Assembly (NCBI GenBank): GCA_032358165.1
Contig: JAALGY010000049.1
Span: 186,001-250,000 of the forward strand
DNA: 64,000 bases
From: Diplosphaera chodatii
Taxonomy: Eukaryota; Chlorophyta; Trebouxiophyceae; Prasiolales; Stichococcaceae
Reading direction: 5' to 3'
How positions within the stretch are numbered: position 1 is the stretch's first letter; each line of letters begins with the position of its first letter. A model generated the notes under the pieces. It was given only the letters and a program-made list of their open reading frames with translations, searched no databases and was not told the origin of the DNA. This document shows positions 12,479 to 24,900 of the stretch, one piece after another. The translations under genes were made by a program, and so were the position numbers.

Positions 12479-12921
12479 TGGTGTGTGGACCATTTTACCT
12501 TGCTGAAGCCAGGTGTTGAGCCACCTGGCACACACGGCAAACACCGTCACCGATTTGAGTTGCCATTGGGTCATAGACCTGCCTGCCACTGCTCCTGCAG
12601 AACTGCGCGCTGCACCCAGCTGCCCAGCTGCCTGAAGATCAGTCATCACACCAGCGGTTGCGTGAGTGCTGATGCGGACATGACTGTTGACCCAGCTCCC
12701 AACAGCTGGTCATGACTCAGCTGCCGCTCAGCTGCCGGATGATGTCTTGGATCACCCCCTCGACTGTCAGGACGGGCAGCTGGGCGCCCCATATTGCGTT
12801 CTCGCTGCTCTCATCAGCTTCTATCAACGCTCCCAACATTGAAGGCTACAACTATCCCCCTGCCGACGTTGTCACCGCTTTTGAATCGACGCGCCAGCAC
12901 TCCGAAAGCCTCGAGCACATC
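12479..12921. other. intergenic, 3' UTR and promoter
   Basis: 443 bp between two + strand genes. An in-frame stretch upstream of the next Met (12712-12921) is open but shows no homology and is read here as 5' UTR. Confidence 0.45.
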
Positions 12922-15689
12922 ATGAAGATCACGCTCTACAACATCCAGGTGCGATCCGCCTCCCAACCAGCGCCTACGCTGCAGATCGTCTGTGTCGTCT
13001 GTTGAGGCTGCTGGAAGTGCAGTTTGCAACATGTATCAAGCCCAGCACTCATCTCGTACAGCTTCGCAACCGGTCATGCTGCAATCAGGATGCTGGTTTG
13101 CAAGTCAACAGCATGTCTGCGCGTTCGACCTGGTCTTGAAGGCATGTGAGACGTGTCATCAGACTGTTGGTGGCTTCCAAGTGCTCGGTAGTCATTGTCA
13201 GATCAGCCGCACACTTCATGTGCGACCCCGCAAATCATCGGCCTGTGGAGTGCTTGCAGCTCAAGAAGGACAGCAGTTGATGATGCGTATGCTTGTGGCA
13301 GCCTGCATGGGTCCACGTGTGGCTTTGAAGCCAGATGCGCAGCTGATCTGCTTCAGGTCAGGTGTAAGCTGCATGTTCTTCCCGAGGCCGATGTCATGTT
13401 GCGGGATCCGCTCATGCAGGCGAACTTCTACCATGATGCGTCGGCGATGGGGGAGATGTCGCCGTTCCTGCTCTTCGACGGCGATGACGACGAAAAGATG
13501 GACAAGCGCGGCATGCACTCTGGCAAGACCGATGTTGCCAAGAAGGTGTGCTTTTGAAGTCTGCTGGGCAGCGTGAAGGATCTGTGATGTAGAAGCACGT
13601 TCATGACTCTCGGCTTACATGCTGTGCCAGCTGCTGATGGCGAACCCGGTGTCGAGCGTGCATCTGCGTGTGCCTACCACACAAGCTCCACAGTCACGCA
13701 CGGCTGACGTTGCATATTCATACACACATCTCCGCACGTGCAGGCTGGCGCGGGACAGGTCAGCTGGGACGACCGTGTGGAGCTGCATCTGAAGGGCAAC
13801 ATGATCAAGTGCGCCCCGTTGTTGCTGCCCAGTGCATCTGACCCAGCAGCTCTGCACCTGCCGATCCTCATACACGAGAGCTCTGCTGATCATGATCACC
13901 GGAATGCACAGCAGCAGCTTTGTGCAGCACACGATGTCAATCGCTGTCGGCTGTCGACTGTATGCAACACGCACTATGGTGCTGTCAGCTTGTGCCCAGT
14001 GTGACATGCCTTGCTTGGTGCCACAGGGTGCAGGGCAAGGCCAGCAAGCCGCTGCTGCCCGACAAGGTCCTGGGCGAGGGCCAGGTGTGTGACAATTAAC
14101 AATGCCTGTGTATGAATGAAAGCATTGGCCTCATAGCTGCCCATGTGCCATGCTCCAGCGTTGGCGCTGTCAGCTCGCTGCCTGCGCGCCACCATCAGAG
14201 CCATGCCTCACGGCTGACCTGCTGCAGTAGCGGGAACATTGGGTATGTGCTGGTGTCCTGACGCACGATGTGGTTTCTCGTCTGCAGGTGTCAGTGTCCG
14301 GCGGCGGCCGCCAGCAGTGCCAGCTGACGGACCCCAAGACCGGCACCACCGTCGGCGAGGTGTCCTTCGAGGTGTCCCAGGTGCGGGCCAGAGATCAGCG
14401 GTCATGCGGCATGCATGACAGTCAGCGCGCATGCATGCAGCATGCATGTGCAGTCCATCAAGGCCACGCTGTGCATGCTGTGTTTACCAGCGCCAGCACC
14501 TGCGCCAACACGCTGCGAGGGAGCTGCATGTAGTTGTCGCTCAAGCGTCACCTTAGAAATGCGACCTCCGAATCTCTTCCACTGCTGGCGGTGACACTAT
14601 GGACTGTCTGCTCTGTAGGGCGGCGGCGGCATGATGGGCGGCACTGGCGGCGGCATGGCGGGTGGCATGACGAGCGGCATGGGCGGCAACCAGCAGGTAC
14701 GTAGAGGTCCATGCTGTCAAGGGTGCTCGACTTGATAACACATGCTCTGTCACACATGCTGCCGATGCAGGATCGCCCAAGGCGTTTTATTTGTGTGCGA
14801 TCGGCTGCAAATGGCTAGTGCACCCAGCAACTGGTCGCATGCAAGCTGGCGATGTCCCGTCTCAAGCGGATACCTGCACTTGCCACCCTGCAGGGCTACA
14901 GCACCAGCGGCCAGCAGGGAGGCCAGGGCTACAACACCATGGGCGGCCAGGGCATGCAGGGTGGCCAGGGCATGCAGAGCGGCCAGGGCTACAACAACGG
15001 CCAGGGCATGCAGAGCGGCCAGGTGAGAATCACACCGCACTAAGCAGGCGATCTGCCTGGCCAGCTGCTGACATGAAACACCGAGGTGCACATCGAGGCC
15101 TGATGCGTGAGCATCTTGACAAGCGCTGCATGACGCTTGTCATGTGTCTGCACGCTGATACTGGAATGGTGTGTTGCCCTGGCCTCACCTGGTGGTGGTG
15201 CTGCTGCCTGCAGATGACGACGGGCGGCAACCAGGGCTACGGCAACCAGCAGCAGGGCAACACTGGCGGCATGAGGTGGCTGTCTGATTCCTCCCAATTC
15301 CAATTTGTGTTGCAGCTTGCAACGAGCATAGGCATGTGCTGTCTAGGCAATATCCAGCAGCCCGGATGGTTCATTGTTACGCAGCTGGAAATCCAGCAGC
15401 GTCACTCGTTGGAAACTGCGTGTGCGTGCTGTCAATCGTGCTGCCTTGCCCTTGATGCACAAGCTGCAAGGGACTGCCCCAAGGATGGGAGCAGATGGCG
15501 ACAGCACCCAGCACGCCTGCGCTTGTTGTTGACTGGCTGCCAACTTCTCTGTGCAGCGGCATGGGCGGCGGCATGGGCGGTGGCATGGGCGGCGGCATGG
15601 GCCGGCCCCAGGAGCAGTTCGAGAAGACGACCCACAACAAGCACGACCACGACGAGTCGGAGTCCCACGAGCACCGCACCGTCCGCTGA
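12922..15689 (+). CDS. C2-like domain protein with Gly/Gln/Met-rich tail
   Basis: 277 aa, nine exons: 12922-12948, 13357-13545, 13744-13808, 14027-14084, 14288-14380, 14619-14696, 14894-15022, 15214-15275, 15557-15689; phases agree. Residues 1-155 look like a C2 domain: MKITLYNIQ, then QVSWDDRVELHLKGNMIKVQ, LLPDKVLGEGQVSVSGGG and TGTTVGEVSFEVSQ. C2 domains bind membranes or partners, often with calcium; the ligand aspartates cannot be confirmed here. Residues 156-255 are low-complexity (GGTGGGMAGGMTSGMGG; repeats of GQGMQSGQ and GQGYN). The C-terminus reads PQEQFEKTTHNKHDHDESES then HEHRTVR. It is the first of three head-to-tail genes sharing that end. The exon layout (C2 first, then small repetitive exons) matches the larger C2 gene at 56138. 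Function is unknown; stress-protein or scaffold roles are inference. Confidence 0.83.
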
Positions 15690-16182
15690 ATTAGGTTCTG
15701 ATCCGTTTCAGTGCCAACCCCAAAAGTTCAGCGATCAGATGGTAGCGTCACATTGGCTGCGCACCAGCGACGAAGCACCGCATCAGCATGCACATTTTTG
15801 GTCAGTTCAGCGCTGTATGTGTCGGAAGGCATGTAAGCAATCAGAGCAACAGGTCAGGCACGACCCCCTGATGTGCCGAGATCATACAGCAATCAAAGTA
15901 TAAGACGGCATTGCATGCTCATGCTCACCTGGACTGCCCATCAGGCTGCGAAGGTGTGTCAGCCTGCAGTGGGGTCGACAACTGCTGTTGGCAGAAGCAT
16001 TTCTTCAGTTACCCCAGCTACTCACCAGCTGCTCCCGGCAGCTGATTGCACGGGTAGGGAAGCCAACGCGGTGCTCCTCACAACGCTACTGTCCACAATC
16101 AAACTATACACTGACAGCCCTAAAATCTTACAGCTCAGGAGTGCGGCTTGCACCCCTAGCCGTTTAAACGCAACCGCGCAAC
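15690..16182. other. intergenic within the tandem gene cluster
   Basis: 493 bp between the first and second genes of the cluster. It contains a TGTAA at 15832-15836, about 145 nt after the stop. No other gene is supported. Confidence 0.45.
15832..15836 (+). promoter_or_regulatory. putative TGTAA polyadenylation signal
   Basis: TGTAA about 145 nt after the stop of the C2/Gly-rich gene, a plausible distance for a chlorophycean 3' UTR. Confidence 0.35.
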
Positions 16183-18218
16183 ATGAGCTACCAGGTGCGG
16201 CAACCACGACCAGAACATGCAGTGGAGGGACGCCTCAGAACCGGCCATTTGCTGCGACTGCTGGTGTCTGCAGCCAACAGCTGTCTTTGGTGCATGGCGG
16301 TAGCTTGGGAGCGGCGCAGCGCCGGATCGCCGGGGTTAGCCACCTGCAGATCATGACATAGCCGGAGTCAGCCACGGGTGCAGGCGTCTAGATTAGATGC
16401 GTTGGCACGCTGTGCACCCTGATCGACATCAACCTTCTGTGCAAGAACATGCACGCGACCTGCATGAAGTCGCTGCACCTCAGAGGTGTCCGACATGCCT
16501 GGGCAGATGTGTCGAGTCAGCCTCAACCGGTGTCGGTGTTTGAAGCAGACACCGCGTGTCACTGCTGTGAAACAGGCCTGCAGAGCTCGTTTCGGCACGA
16601 CAGGCCCGCGATGTCTTACCTTCTGCATGTGCTGTCGCCATGCAAAGGCCACTGCACAACCCCTCTTGCTGACCTATCGCATGTGCCACTGTGCTGCAGC
16701 AACAGGCGCAGAACACCGGCCAGTCTGGCCTGCCCGGCGGCCAGCAAGGCCAGGGCCAGGGCCAGCCGGGGCACCAGGGCATCGGCACCAAGATCAAGAA
16801 CGCCATCACACGTGCGCCTGCGCTTCCCTCTGCACGGCACTGTGCCTAGTCCATGCACCAGCCCTTGCAGCAGCTTTTGGTGTCTTGCGCCTACAAGGAA
16901 GTTGACACGGCTTTGCTGTACACTCACATGCTGTGCAGCCGTTTTGACATGTGGCATGTGACACAGCCCATTGTATTGTGCCCAGCGGTGCGGTGCAAAC
17001 TCAAACAATGATGTGGCTGCACATGATCCCGCACCGACCTGTGTGGCTTGTGCTGCTGCAGCCGGGCAGCAGCCTGGCGAGAAGCCGCACGGCCAGCATG
17101 TGCGTCTGTTATCTTCCAACTTGTCTCAATGCACATGTCATCTCCGATGCATCTGCCAGCGTGAGTACAATGTCGGCTGGCATGCGCAGCCAGCATATCA
17201 CCTGTCTGGTAGTAGTAGATGGTCCACATGGCCGCCCAGCCGTCGCACTGACAAGCTTGTTGGGCATGCAGGGTGGCATGATGGGCGGCCAGCAGGGTGG
17301 CGGCATGATGGGCGGTCAGGTGAGCTGCAGCACTGTGCAGCATGTTCTTCCTGTGCCACCAGAGTTGCACTGAAACCAACAGACGATTCTGCCACACAGA
17401 GCGGTAGACAGCTAAAATTCGATGTGGTACTCGATGCAGGGCCAGCAGATGCCGGGCCAGCAGATGCAGGGTCAGCAGATGCCGGGCCAGCAGATGCAGG
17501 GCCAGCAGATGGGCCAGCAGGTCAGAAACTGTGTCCCATGAGGCTATCATATGCAGAACCGTGCACAGTTTCTGCTTCATTCCGTATGCAAACACGTTGT
17601 TCCAGCTGCATACAATAGCATCGGAATGGTGTGCCTACCTCAGCCGAGTGGTCTCCTCCACGAATGTGACTGCCCACACTGCTGCAACACCTTTGCACTG
17701 CGAATGCTCCAGGGTATGACGACCGGCGGCGGCATGGGCGGCGGTGCGCGAAATTGGTTTGCATGAAACCCTGTTTGCTTTGTGCCGTGGGTGCCCAGAC
17801 TCTGTGACAGCCACACCATCGCCATCGAACAACTTTCTGTTTGGTATGTGCATCTGAGGCACACGAGGTACACAGGCGGTGCTGCTGTTACACTGCTATC
17901 AGTGGGGAAGTGCCCAGGTGATCCTCTGGCAGGAAAACGTATTTTTCAGGCGTCCTGACTCAGCTGTATGTCCTGTTGCAGGGATGCGGCCCCAGGAGGA
18001 GTACGAGAAGAAGACGCACTCGACCCACGACCACGACGAGTCAGAGTCGCATGAGGTGCGGCTCCGTTGCCAATGTTGTCTCGTCCCCTTAGTGAGTTGT
18101 CATTCGAGTCGGCTTGTGCATCTCCTCCGCGAAGCATCTCAAGCAGCAGCCTGTCCTTGTCAGAGACGCCGCTCACCACCTGCATTGTGTGCTGCAGACG
18201 TCCACCAAGCGCCTGTAG
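16183..18218 (+). CDS. Gln/Gly/Met-rich low-complexity protein, tandem-family member 2
   Basis: 138 aa, eight exons: 16183-16194, 16700-16811, 17062-17099, 17272-17319, 17440-17520, 17713-17743, 17982-18055, 18198-18218. The total is 417 nt with every junction in phase. It starts MSYQ, followed by QQAQNTGQSGLPGGQQGQ, a short basic segment GTKIKNAIT, then GGMMGGQQGGGMMGG, four or five GQQM[PQ] units, and GMTTGGGMGGG. The end is RPQEEYEKKTHSTHDHDESE then SHETSTKRL. It has no C2 domain. Exon 1 is only 12 nt and was placed by phase and by analogy with the next gene, so the start is the weakest part. The last intron is supported by the seven-residue terminal exon, which gives a tail like its neighbours. 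I know no named family. Confidence 0.72.
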
Positions 18219-18964
18219 GCGAGGAGACATGGCCGCAGCCAGGCTGGGTTGAACAGGCAAGAGGTTGTGCATGTTGAGCACCATGTGGTTCGTGTACCCC
18301 CCTCAGATCAGCACTGCGCACAGTCCACGGGTGCCAGCAGCCGACCCTAGCAGTCGCTTGGATCGATGAGGGCCCTCGGGCAGTGGCCACTAACACTTCA
18401 GACGGCATGATTGTTGACGCTGCTCATTGATTGCCATTGATTTTGCACATGGGGTGCAACTACTTCACTTTGCCTCCTTTTGTTGCCTGTGACGCTGCCT
18501 CCTGCTTCTCAAACGTGAAACACGCATGCCGACCTGCAATACCACCCAGCACCCACGCCATTGTCCTGCACACATCCACCATTGATAGTAAGCTTGTGAC
18601 CCAGGGAGTAAGCTTCACACACACTACTGTAATGCTGCATAGTGCATCCATCATTTATCAAGTCACCTTCCAGAAAACCCAAGTTTATCACAGCAGTGTT
18701 ACAACACACACCGCCATCTCACTGTGTGGTTGTCGTGGGCAGTTCGTCATGAACGACACACGCACCCTGCCGCCCTGCAGCGCACGTCAGCTGCTCCCAG
18801 ATCGTGGTCAGCTTCGCAGCTACCCAATCCATTGCGTTCAAGAGCTTCACATTGCGCACAGTGGCAGTCGTGATACATTTCAAATCTCACAGATAATTGC
18901 CTTATACTCAGTGGCAGGACAGCAAGTCGCGACTCAGCAGCAGAGCGTGTGCAAACACACCAGG
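18219..18964. other. intergenic within the tandem gene cluster
   Basis: 746 bp, more AT-rich than the flanking exons, presumably the promoter of the third cluster gene. A TGTAA occurs at 18628-18632. No gene is supported. Confidence 0.45.
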
Positions 18965-21059
18965 ATGTCAGACTACAACAACCGCCAGGATGAGCAGGTG
19001 TGACACCAGCACGATCCACACCATTTTGCTTATCCTTCGCTTGGCTGTTATCAAGCGTACATGCCAACGTTGCAGATGCACTCATCGCCTGAGCGTACCG
19101 CCAGCTGCCTGCCGACTTCTTGAAGCTCAAACTTTCGCACTGCTGTCTGCTTGCATGGAATTCCGATGATGTGATATACCACCAGCTCACCTGCTCATAC
19201 ACACCGTGCGCTACGGCGCAATACTGCTGCCGCGGCCTTGCAAACAGCTTGCATGTCGTAATCCAGTAATGCGCAGCAGAGGAATTTCGCCTCCAGCATG
19301 ACACCGCCAGCATGACACCGTTACCAGTGGTGGCCTCGCTGCAGATCATGTTTGGATCTACTCTGTTGCCCACGCGGCTGCTCTTTGTCTGCAGGGAGGC
19401 CGCGACAACGCATCTGGCGGCGGCGGCAATGGCTACACCGGGACTGACTCTGGGTATGGCGGCACTGGCACCGGCGGGTACGCTCCTGTCTGATGCTGCT
19501 GCCACGATCTGCGAGTGCTGTTAGCGATTATGTGCCACTGCAGCCGCTTGCTGCTGCTGCTTCAGCTGCACCACTGGGTATATGGCGGTGCTTCTGTCCA
19601 TGTGTGCTCAGGCCATACATGCGGGTCTGACGCCAGGACCCGGTGCCTGACGGAGTTAACTGTGTGCTCAGGTACGCTGGCTCGGGCGCCGACCGCAACA
19701 CGGGGTACGGCCAGCACTCGGACTCGAAGTATGGCCAGGTGCGGCTTCAGCCTGCACGGGTATGTCTGCAACTTGCATGAACTGTCCAGACGTCTATGGA
19801 TAGCTGTCAGATGACCTGTAGATGTGCGTAGAACTGTTCACGGCTCGCCATCGACAGCAGTCGCAGCGATGAACAATGCAGGTTGGGTGCGCTGTGTTGT
19901 CTGTGAGGGATCCCGCACCGCAGATGGTTTAGCTCATGCTGCTGCTGGTCTGTATCGCAGAGCGCCGACAAGCAGGACGGCCGCGACAACCCCGCGTATG
20001 GCGGCAACGACGATGGCGGATCTGGCGGCGGTGGCCAGGCCCCCCGCAACACCGACTTCAACTCCGGCGGCGACCAGGGAAATGATTCGTACAACCAGGG
20101 CCCCCGCAATACCGACTTCGGCTCCGGCGGCAGCGGCGGGGATGGCGCCTTCAACCAGGTGCGAAGGACCGGGGCTACTCGCTGACAGCTGGCGTTCGTG
20201 CGACATACTTAGGTGCTTAACACGCAATGTGACATGGGAACAACAGTACAGTGCAACCTGCTAACGACTTTTGGTGCTGGGCATCCAGTCTGCATTGCAA
20301 AGCCTGCCTCTCGCCATGGACCTGCCACATCTTGGAGGACATGCTTGGAGGCAAGTGGATATCTTCATGTCTTTGCATGCAGGGCGGCAGCACTGGCGGC
20401 TCATATGGTGGTGGCTCGGGCGAGAGCGATCGCAACCGCATGGGCAGTGGCAGCAGCGACACTGGCTCGGACAACTCGTACGGGTCTGCCGAGGACGGCC
20501 GCAGCCGCATGAGCGGCGGCAGCAGCGACGACAACGAGGGCGGTGGCGGGAACAACACCCGTTCTGGCGGCTCCGACGGCGGCTTCCAAGGCGGCGACAA
20601 CGACAGCAACAACAGCGGCAGTGGCGCCGGCGGTTTTGGCGGCGACCAGGCCGGCATGCAGACTGGTGCGCTGGTTATAAAGCACTGCTCTGACTGCGGA
20701 AGCTACTTCTGAGCCCCAGCTGCGTCTGCTATGCCAGGCATGGTGGCAGACAGTGGACCTGGCTGCTCAGCTCAGCTGCAACCGTGCTGGACTCCTCTGC
20801 TATGCCACTCGAGACTGCATGCGTGCTGCCTTGGCACCGTTGGCGGCCTGCATAGCAGCAGGGGTGCATTGTGCCAGCAGTCATCACTGAAGTTGGGTGC
20901 ACTGGTATGCGCTCCCATCAACTGACATCACTGGAACTGAAACATGCCGCAGGCGGCGGCATGGGCGGCGGCGGCCAGCCGCAGGAGCACTTCCAGAAGA
21001 CGACGCACAGCACGTCGGACCACTCGTCGGAGGACAGCCACGAGGTCCGCACCTCCTGA
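18965..21059 (+). CDS. Gly/Ser/Asn/Asp-rich low-complexity protein, tandem-family member 3
   Basis: 256 aa, six exons: 18965-18997, 19395-19477, 19672-19738, 19961-20158, 20383-20665, 20953-21059; phases agree. It begins MSDYNNRQDEQ, so the first exon resembles that of member 2 in size and placement. The body is hydrophilic and disordered: GGRDNASGGGGNGYTG, YGQHSDSKYGQ, a repeat containing PRNTDFNSGG and PRNTDFGSGG, then a long Gly/Ser/Asp/Asn tract with SDRNRMGSGSSDTGSDNS and SRMSGGSSDDNEGGG. The end is GQPQEHFQKTTHSTSDHSSE then DSHEVRTS, the tail shared with the two genes upstream. The composition is typical of hydrophilins, LEA-like or phase-separating proteins; that role is inference. Confidence 0.8.
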
Positions 21060-21972
21060 AGACTTGCAGCTTCCAGCAATGCCCTTAGAGGCGCTGGCAC
21101 CTTGACCGGCAGGTCTGGGCACCACAGCAGAGCGGCTGGCTGCTGGCCGCAATTTTGGAGCAGCTTGCTTCTGATGGTCCCAGTATGCCATGTGCCCCAG
21201 CAACTTTGGTGGCACCAAGGGGAATGTGCCCCACAAGACACTTCTTAGTTACGTCAGCGTCACGACTTCTGACGGTCGTATGTTGTTTGCTCTAGGCATT
21301 TCGTTGACAGTTTGATGTTCTGCACAGTTTGCACTGCCTTGCCTGCCACTTAGTATTCAGTGTGCTTGTCTCTGAAATTCTATTGTGACAACTGAAGCTC
21401 GTGCAACAGCACCACAATGGAGATGCAGTCATGCACGGTCCCCTATCTGGTCAGCAGCGCAAAACTGCCGTCTTGTGCAACACCAACCCGGGACGTTGAT
21501 ATGCGCGCAGTGCCATTGATGTTTACATGCTCGCTTGTGCAGCAGTGCATGTCCGGTTCACTTCAACGAAGTGTCAATGTCCAGATGACCACCAAAACCG
21601 TTGCAATGACAAACAGCTGGCTGGCAGAGTGAAGTGCGCTATGTTGGGAGCACATGCCCTGCAATGGCAGAGTCTGTCGTTTGTGCAACACCCCGACAAA
21701 GAAACAAGCCTCCCTGTAAGCATGACCCCGATGCAAAACTGCATGTGCTGTGATCACTGCTGTGATCACGATGCCCCCGCATTGTGCCTGTTTGGTGCTG
21801 CCAATGACAGCAAGGGCGGGTGTGCTCCCAGTATGATCTTCGCCCATTCTGCTCCATGGGTCCCTTCCGCTTCTGCGCCCCGTTCACTGTCAGCACGTCA
21901 CCGCCAAACCAGCAGAGTGGAGCCCTCCAGCCGGGCAACGCCGCGTCGTCCAGCGCATCCTGCATCAAGCCC
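21060..21972. other. intergenic between convergent genes
   Basis: 913 bp of probable 3' UTRs. Possible TGTAA signals lie at 21715-21719 (+) and 21537-21533 (-). No gene is supported. Confidence 0.45.
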
Positions 21973-24900
21973 TCACGCGGCCAGCAGCAGCAGCGTGGCG
22001 GCCGCGGCGGACGCCAGCGGCAGCGCGAGCGTAGCGGCGAGGCCGGCCGCGGACTGGGGGGTGCCCCCCAGGTTGTCGATGACGTCGGCGGTGGGGCCCG
22101 CAGCGGCAGCGGAGTCGGAGTCCGGGCTGGCGGCAGAGGCGCCGCCACCGGCAGCAGCGCCGCCGGCACCGTCACCTATGCAGAAACAACAGGACTCGGG
22201 TGACCGCCATAGGAAGCGTCAGTAGGTGTCTAGGTGGAGAGGTCCAGGTGGCGGACGCTTGCCAGCATGCCAGAAGGCTTAATTGGCCGCTGAGCTGCAC
22301 CAATGCGATGCACCAATGCGATGCATAGCAGCACCCGGCCTTGTGCCAGGCGTGGCCTGTGACAGGTTGCAGCGAACCGCTGCAGGAGTGATCAGGAGGC
22401 GTGCGGCTGGTGCGGGCATGCCAGACAGAACGGCAACTGCGGCAGCTCACATAAAGCGAAAAACCCTAAACCCTAACCCTAGCAACTGCGGCAGCTCACC
22501 TTCCTCCCCGCCGGGGGCGCCGGCAGGGGCGCCGGCGGGAGAGCCCGAAGGGGATCCCGCGCCTCCCGCCGCAGCAGCGCCTGCGCCGGCCGCCGCGGCC
22601 GCCGCCCCGGCCGCCAGCCGCACCGGGACCCCCGTGCCGTTGAACGCCCTGCCCGACAGCGACGCATCTGCAGCATGCCAGAGACCCTGGGGATTGAGTT
22701 TTACGACACAGAACAACACAGCAACGACAACGCAGCACAACACAGCAAGAACTACAAGAATACAACACACGTTGCATGATGGCGCTGCAATGAGATCATG
22801 CATGCGCTGAGCTCGCTGCGTCACATGCTCGGCTACAAAGATGTGACCAACCTGTGATGTTGACACCGTTGTCTCGGTTGACGATGATGCCATTTGGTGT
22901 GACGGCCACCACCGGATACGCAGTGCCAGTCACGCCTGGAACAGTGCAGTACAGTGCCGTCAGTCACTCAGGGGCTCAGCAGTGTGAACCTGCAGCTGCA
23001 GGAAGCGTTACGCTCGATAGTGCGCTTGGCGTCAACGTGCTCAAGCGATCGGTGGTCGCCACCTGTGCCGGAGTTTGTGGTGCCGTTGACCAGAATCGCG
23101 CCAGGGCCCAGGTTCCCATTGGCGGCGGATCCAGTGGCGCCCGTCGCGTTGAGCGCCGTGCCATTGGTCACACGGCCATCCAGCAGCACCTGCAGCAAAT
23201 GAGACACTGCACTGTGTGACGCTGAGGATGCGCATGCCACCTGATGTGGCATCCTTTTGCCTCTGCATGTCGCCAGTCCTGAACTGACCGCATGGCCTGA
23301 ACTGAATGCATGGCGGTAGGTGAGGCCACCTAGCTTGGCAGCACAAAAGACAGGGACAAGCGAGACGATTCTGCTGAACACACGACCGCCAGCACAAAAA
23401 AGCTGATCTTGAGCTTTGGCAGCAGCCAGAGCTATTCTGTCACGAGATTTGGCCTCTCAGTGCAGCAGGGCTTCGCCAGCCACTCACCGGGCTGCCGGCG
23501 GTCGTGTTGAGCGTGCCGTCGGAGTTTGCTGCGATGGCGGCGCCGAAGCCGCCGGCGGCCACCACGGTGGACAGGATGCCGTTGGTGCCGTTGAGCTGGC
23601 GAGTATCGTTGGCGCCCGCCACGGCCGGCGTGGCAGTCACGTTGCCGGCGTCGAATGCGGTGCCATTGATGACGGCACCTGCAGGGGATGCGCAGATACT
23701 GGCATACTCAGCAGGAGCCTTGCGAGCCCTGTGATCCTGCTGGCATCCACGAGGCGCTTTGGTTGTTGCACACTGAACGTGCTGCGACAGCCGCTGGTGG
23801 CTGCCATCCATGGGCGTAAAATGCTGCCAGCAACAGGACTGCAGGACGGGCAGCTACAACTTGTGTGGCTGAACAACATGTGTCAGCAACAGGCAGGTGC
23901 GTCCTCGCCTTCCAGCGGCGTGGTGGCGTTGGTGAGCTGCGCGCCATTCGCGCCGAGGGAGCGCACCAGGGTGGCCGTGCCGTTCACACCACGTCCGTCC
24001 TGCAAATGGGACGGCATGAAAGTGGAGTGCAAAGGACAAAGCAGCAACAGACGTGTGCCTGGTTGTGATGGTAGCAATGCCAGCTAGAGCTGGCATCCGA
24101 AGCTCACCCAGAAGAGCAGCAGCAAGCACGGACAGCAGATAGCAACAGCACATAATAACGCTTGCTGGCAGAGCAGTGGGTGCCAGCCATCGTGCATGCA
24201 GCTGTGCTGGCTGTAGGACCATGCACCTGTGCGCTGCACATTCGGGCACCTGCACTGTACTGATTTTGGTCACCTGCACGGTGCCGTTCAGGAAGATGAG
24301 GCCCGGCCCCAGCGCGGGCGCAGTCTCGTTGCTGCTGCTGCCGGAGGTGGGCACCACGGTGCCTGTGTGAGAGACGCAGGTTTCTGAGTCAGTAGTGACT
24401 GAGTCATGTTGGAGAGACGCAGCTCGTTCAAGCTCAATTGCCCAGAAGCCCTGGAGCTGCTTTGCTAGTGACAGACAGTACGATGGAGTGTCAAAGCTGA
24501 GCATCTGCCACACATTGTCGGGGCAGAAACTCTGATCAGCGGACCTGCCAGCAGGACGGGCCCAGATGTCGACAGGGTGCCGCCGGTGCCATTGCCCGTC
24601 AGCGCTGCGCCAGCAACACTGCAGCAGCCATGATGCACACATGAGCTCAGTCTTGCACGTCACAGCACTGCCAAGCAGGGCTGTATACCCTGCAGGCTCC
24701 ATATGTGGTTCGGTTGTGCTGAAGCACAGTGGCAGTTCACCGGGGCAGCCTCTGGGGCCGAACCTGTAGAAGATTGTCATACATATGCAGCACATGACTC
24801 ATGGAGGATATAAGGCAATCAGCACTGCGCCGACCACAGGATTGCGGACACTCACGCAGCTGCCACGCCGGCTGCTGCGCCGGCCGCGCCTGCGGCAGCT

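Noticed and set aside
22299..22324. Small tandem duplication CACCAATGCGATG
   Set aside because: Real, but a trivial 13-bp duplication inside an intron with no evident effect.
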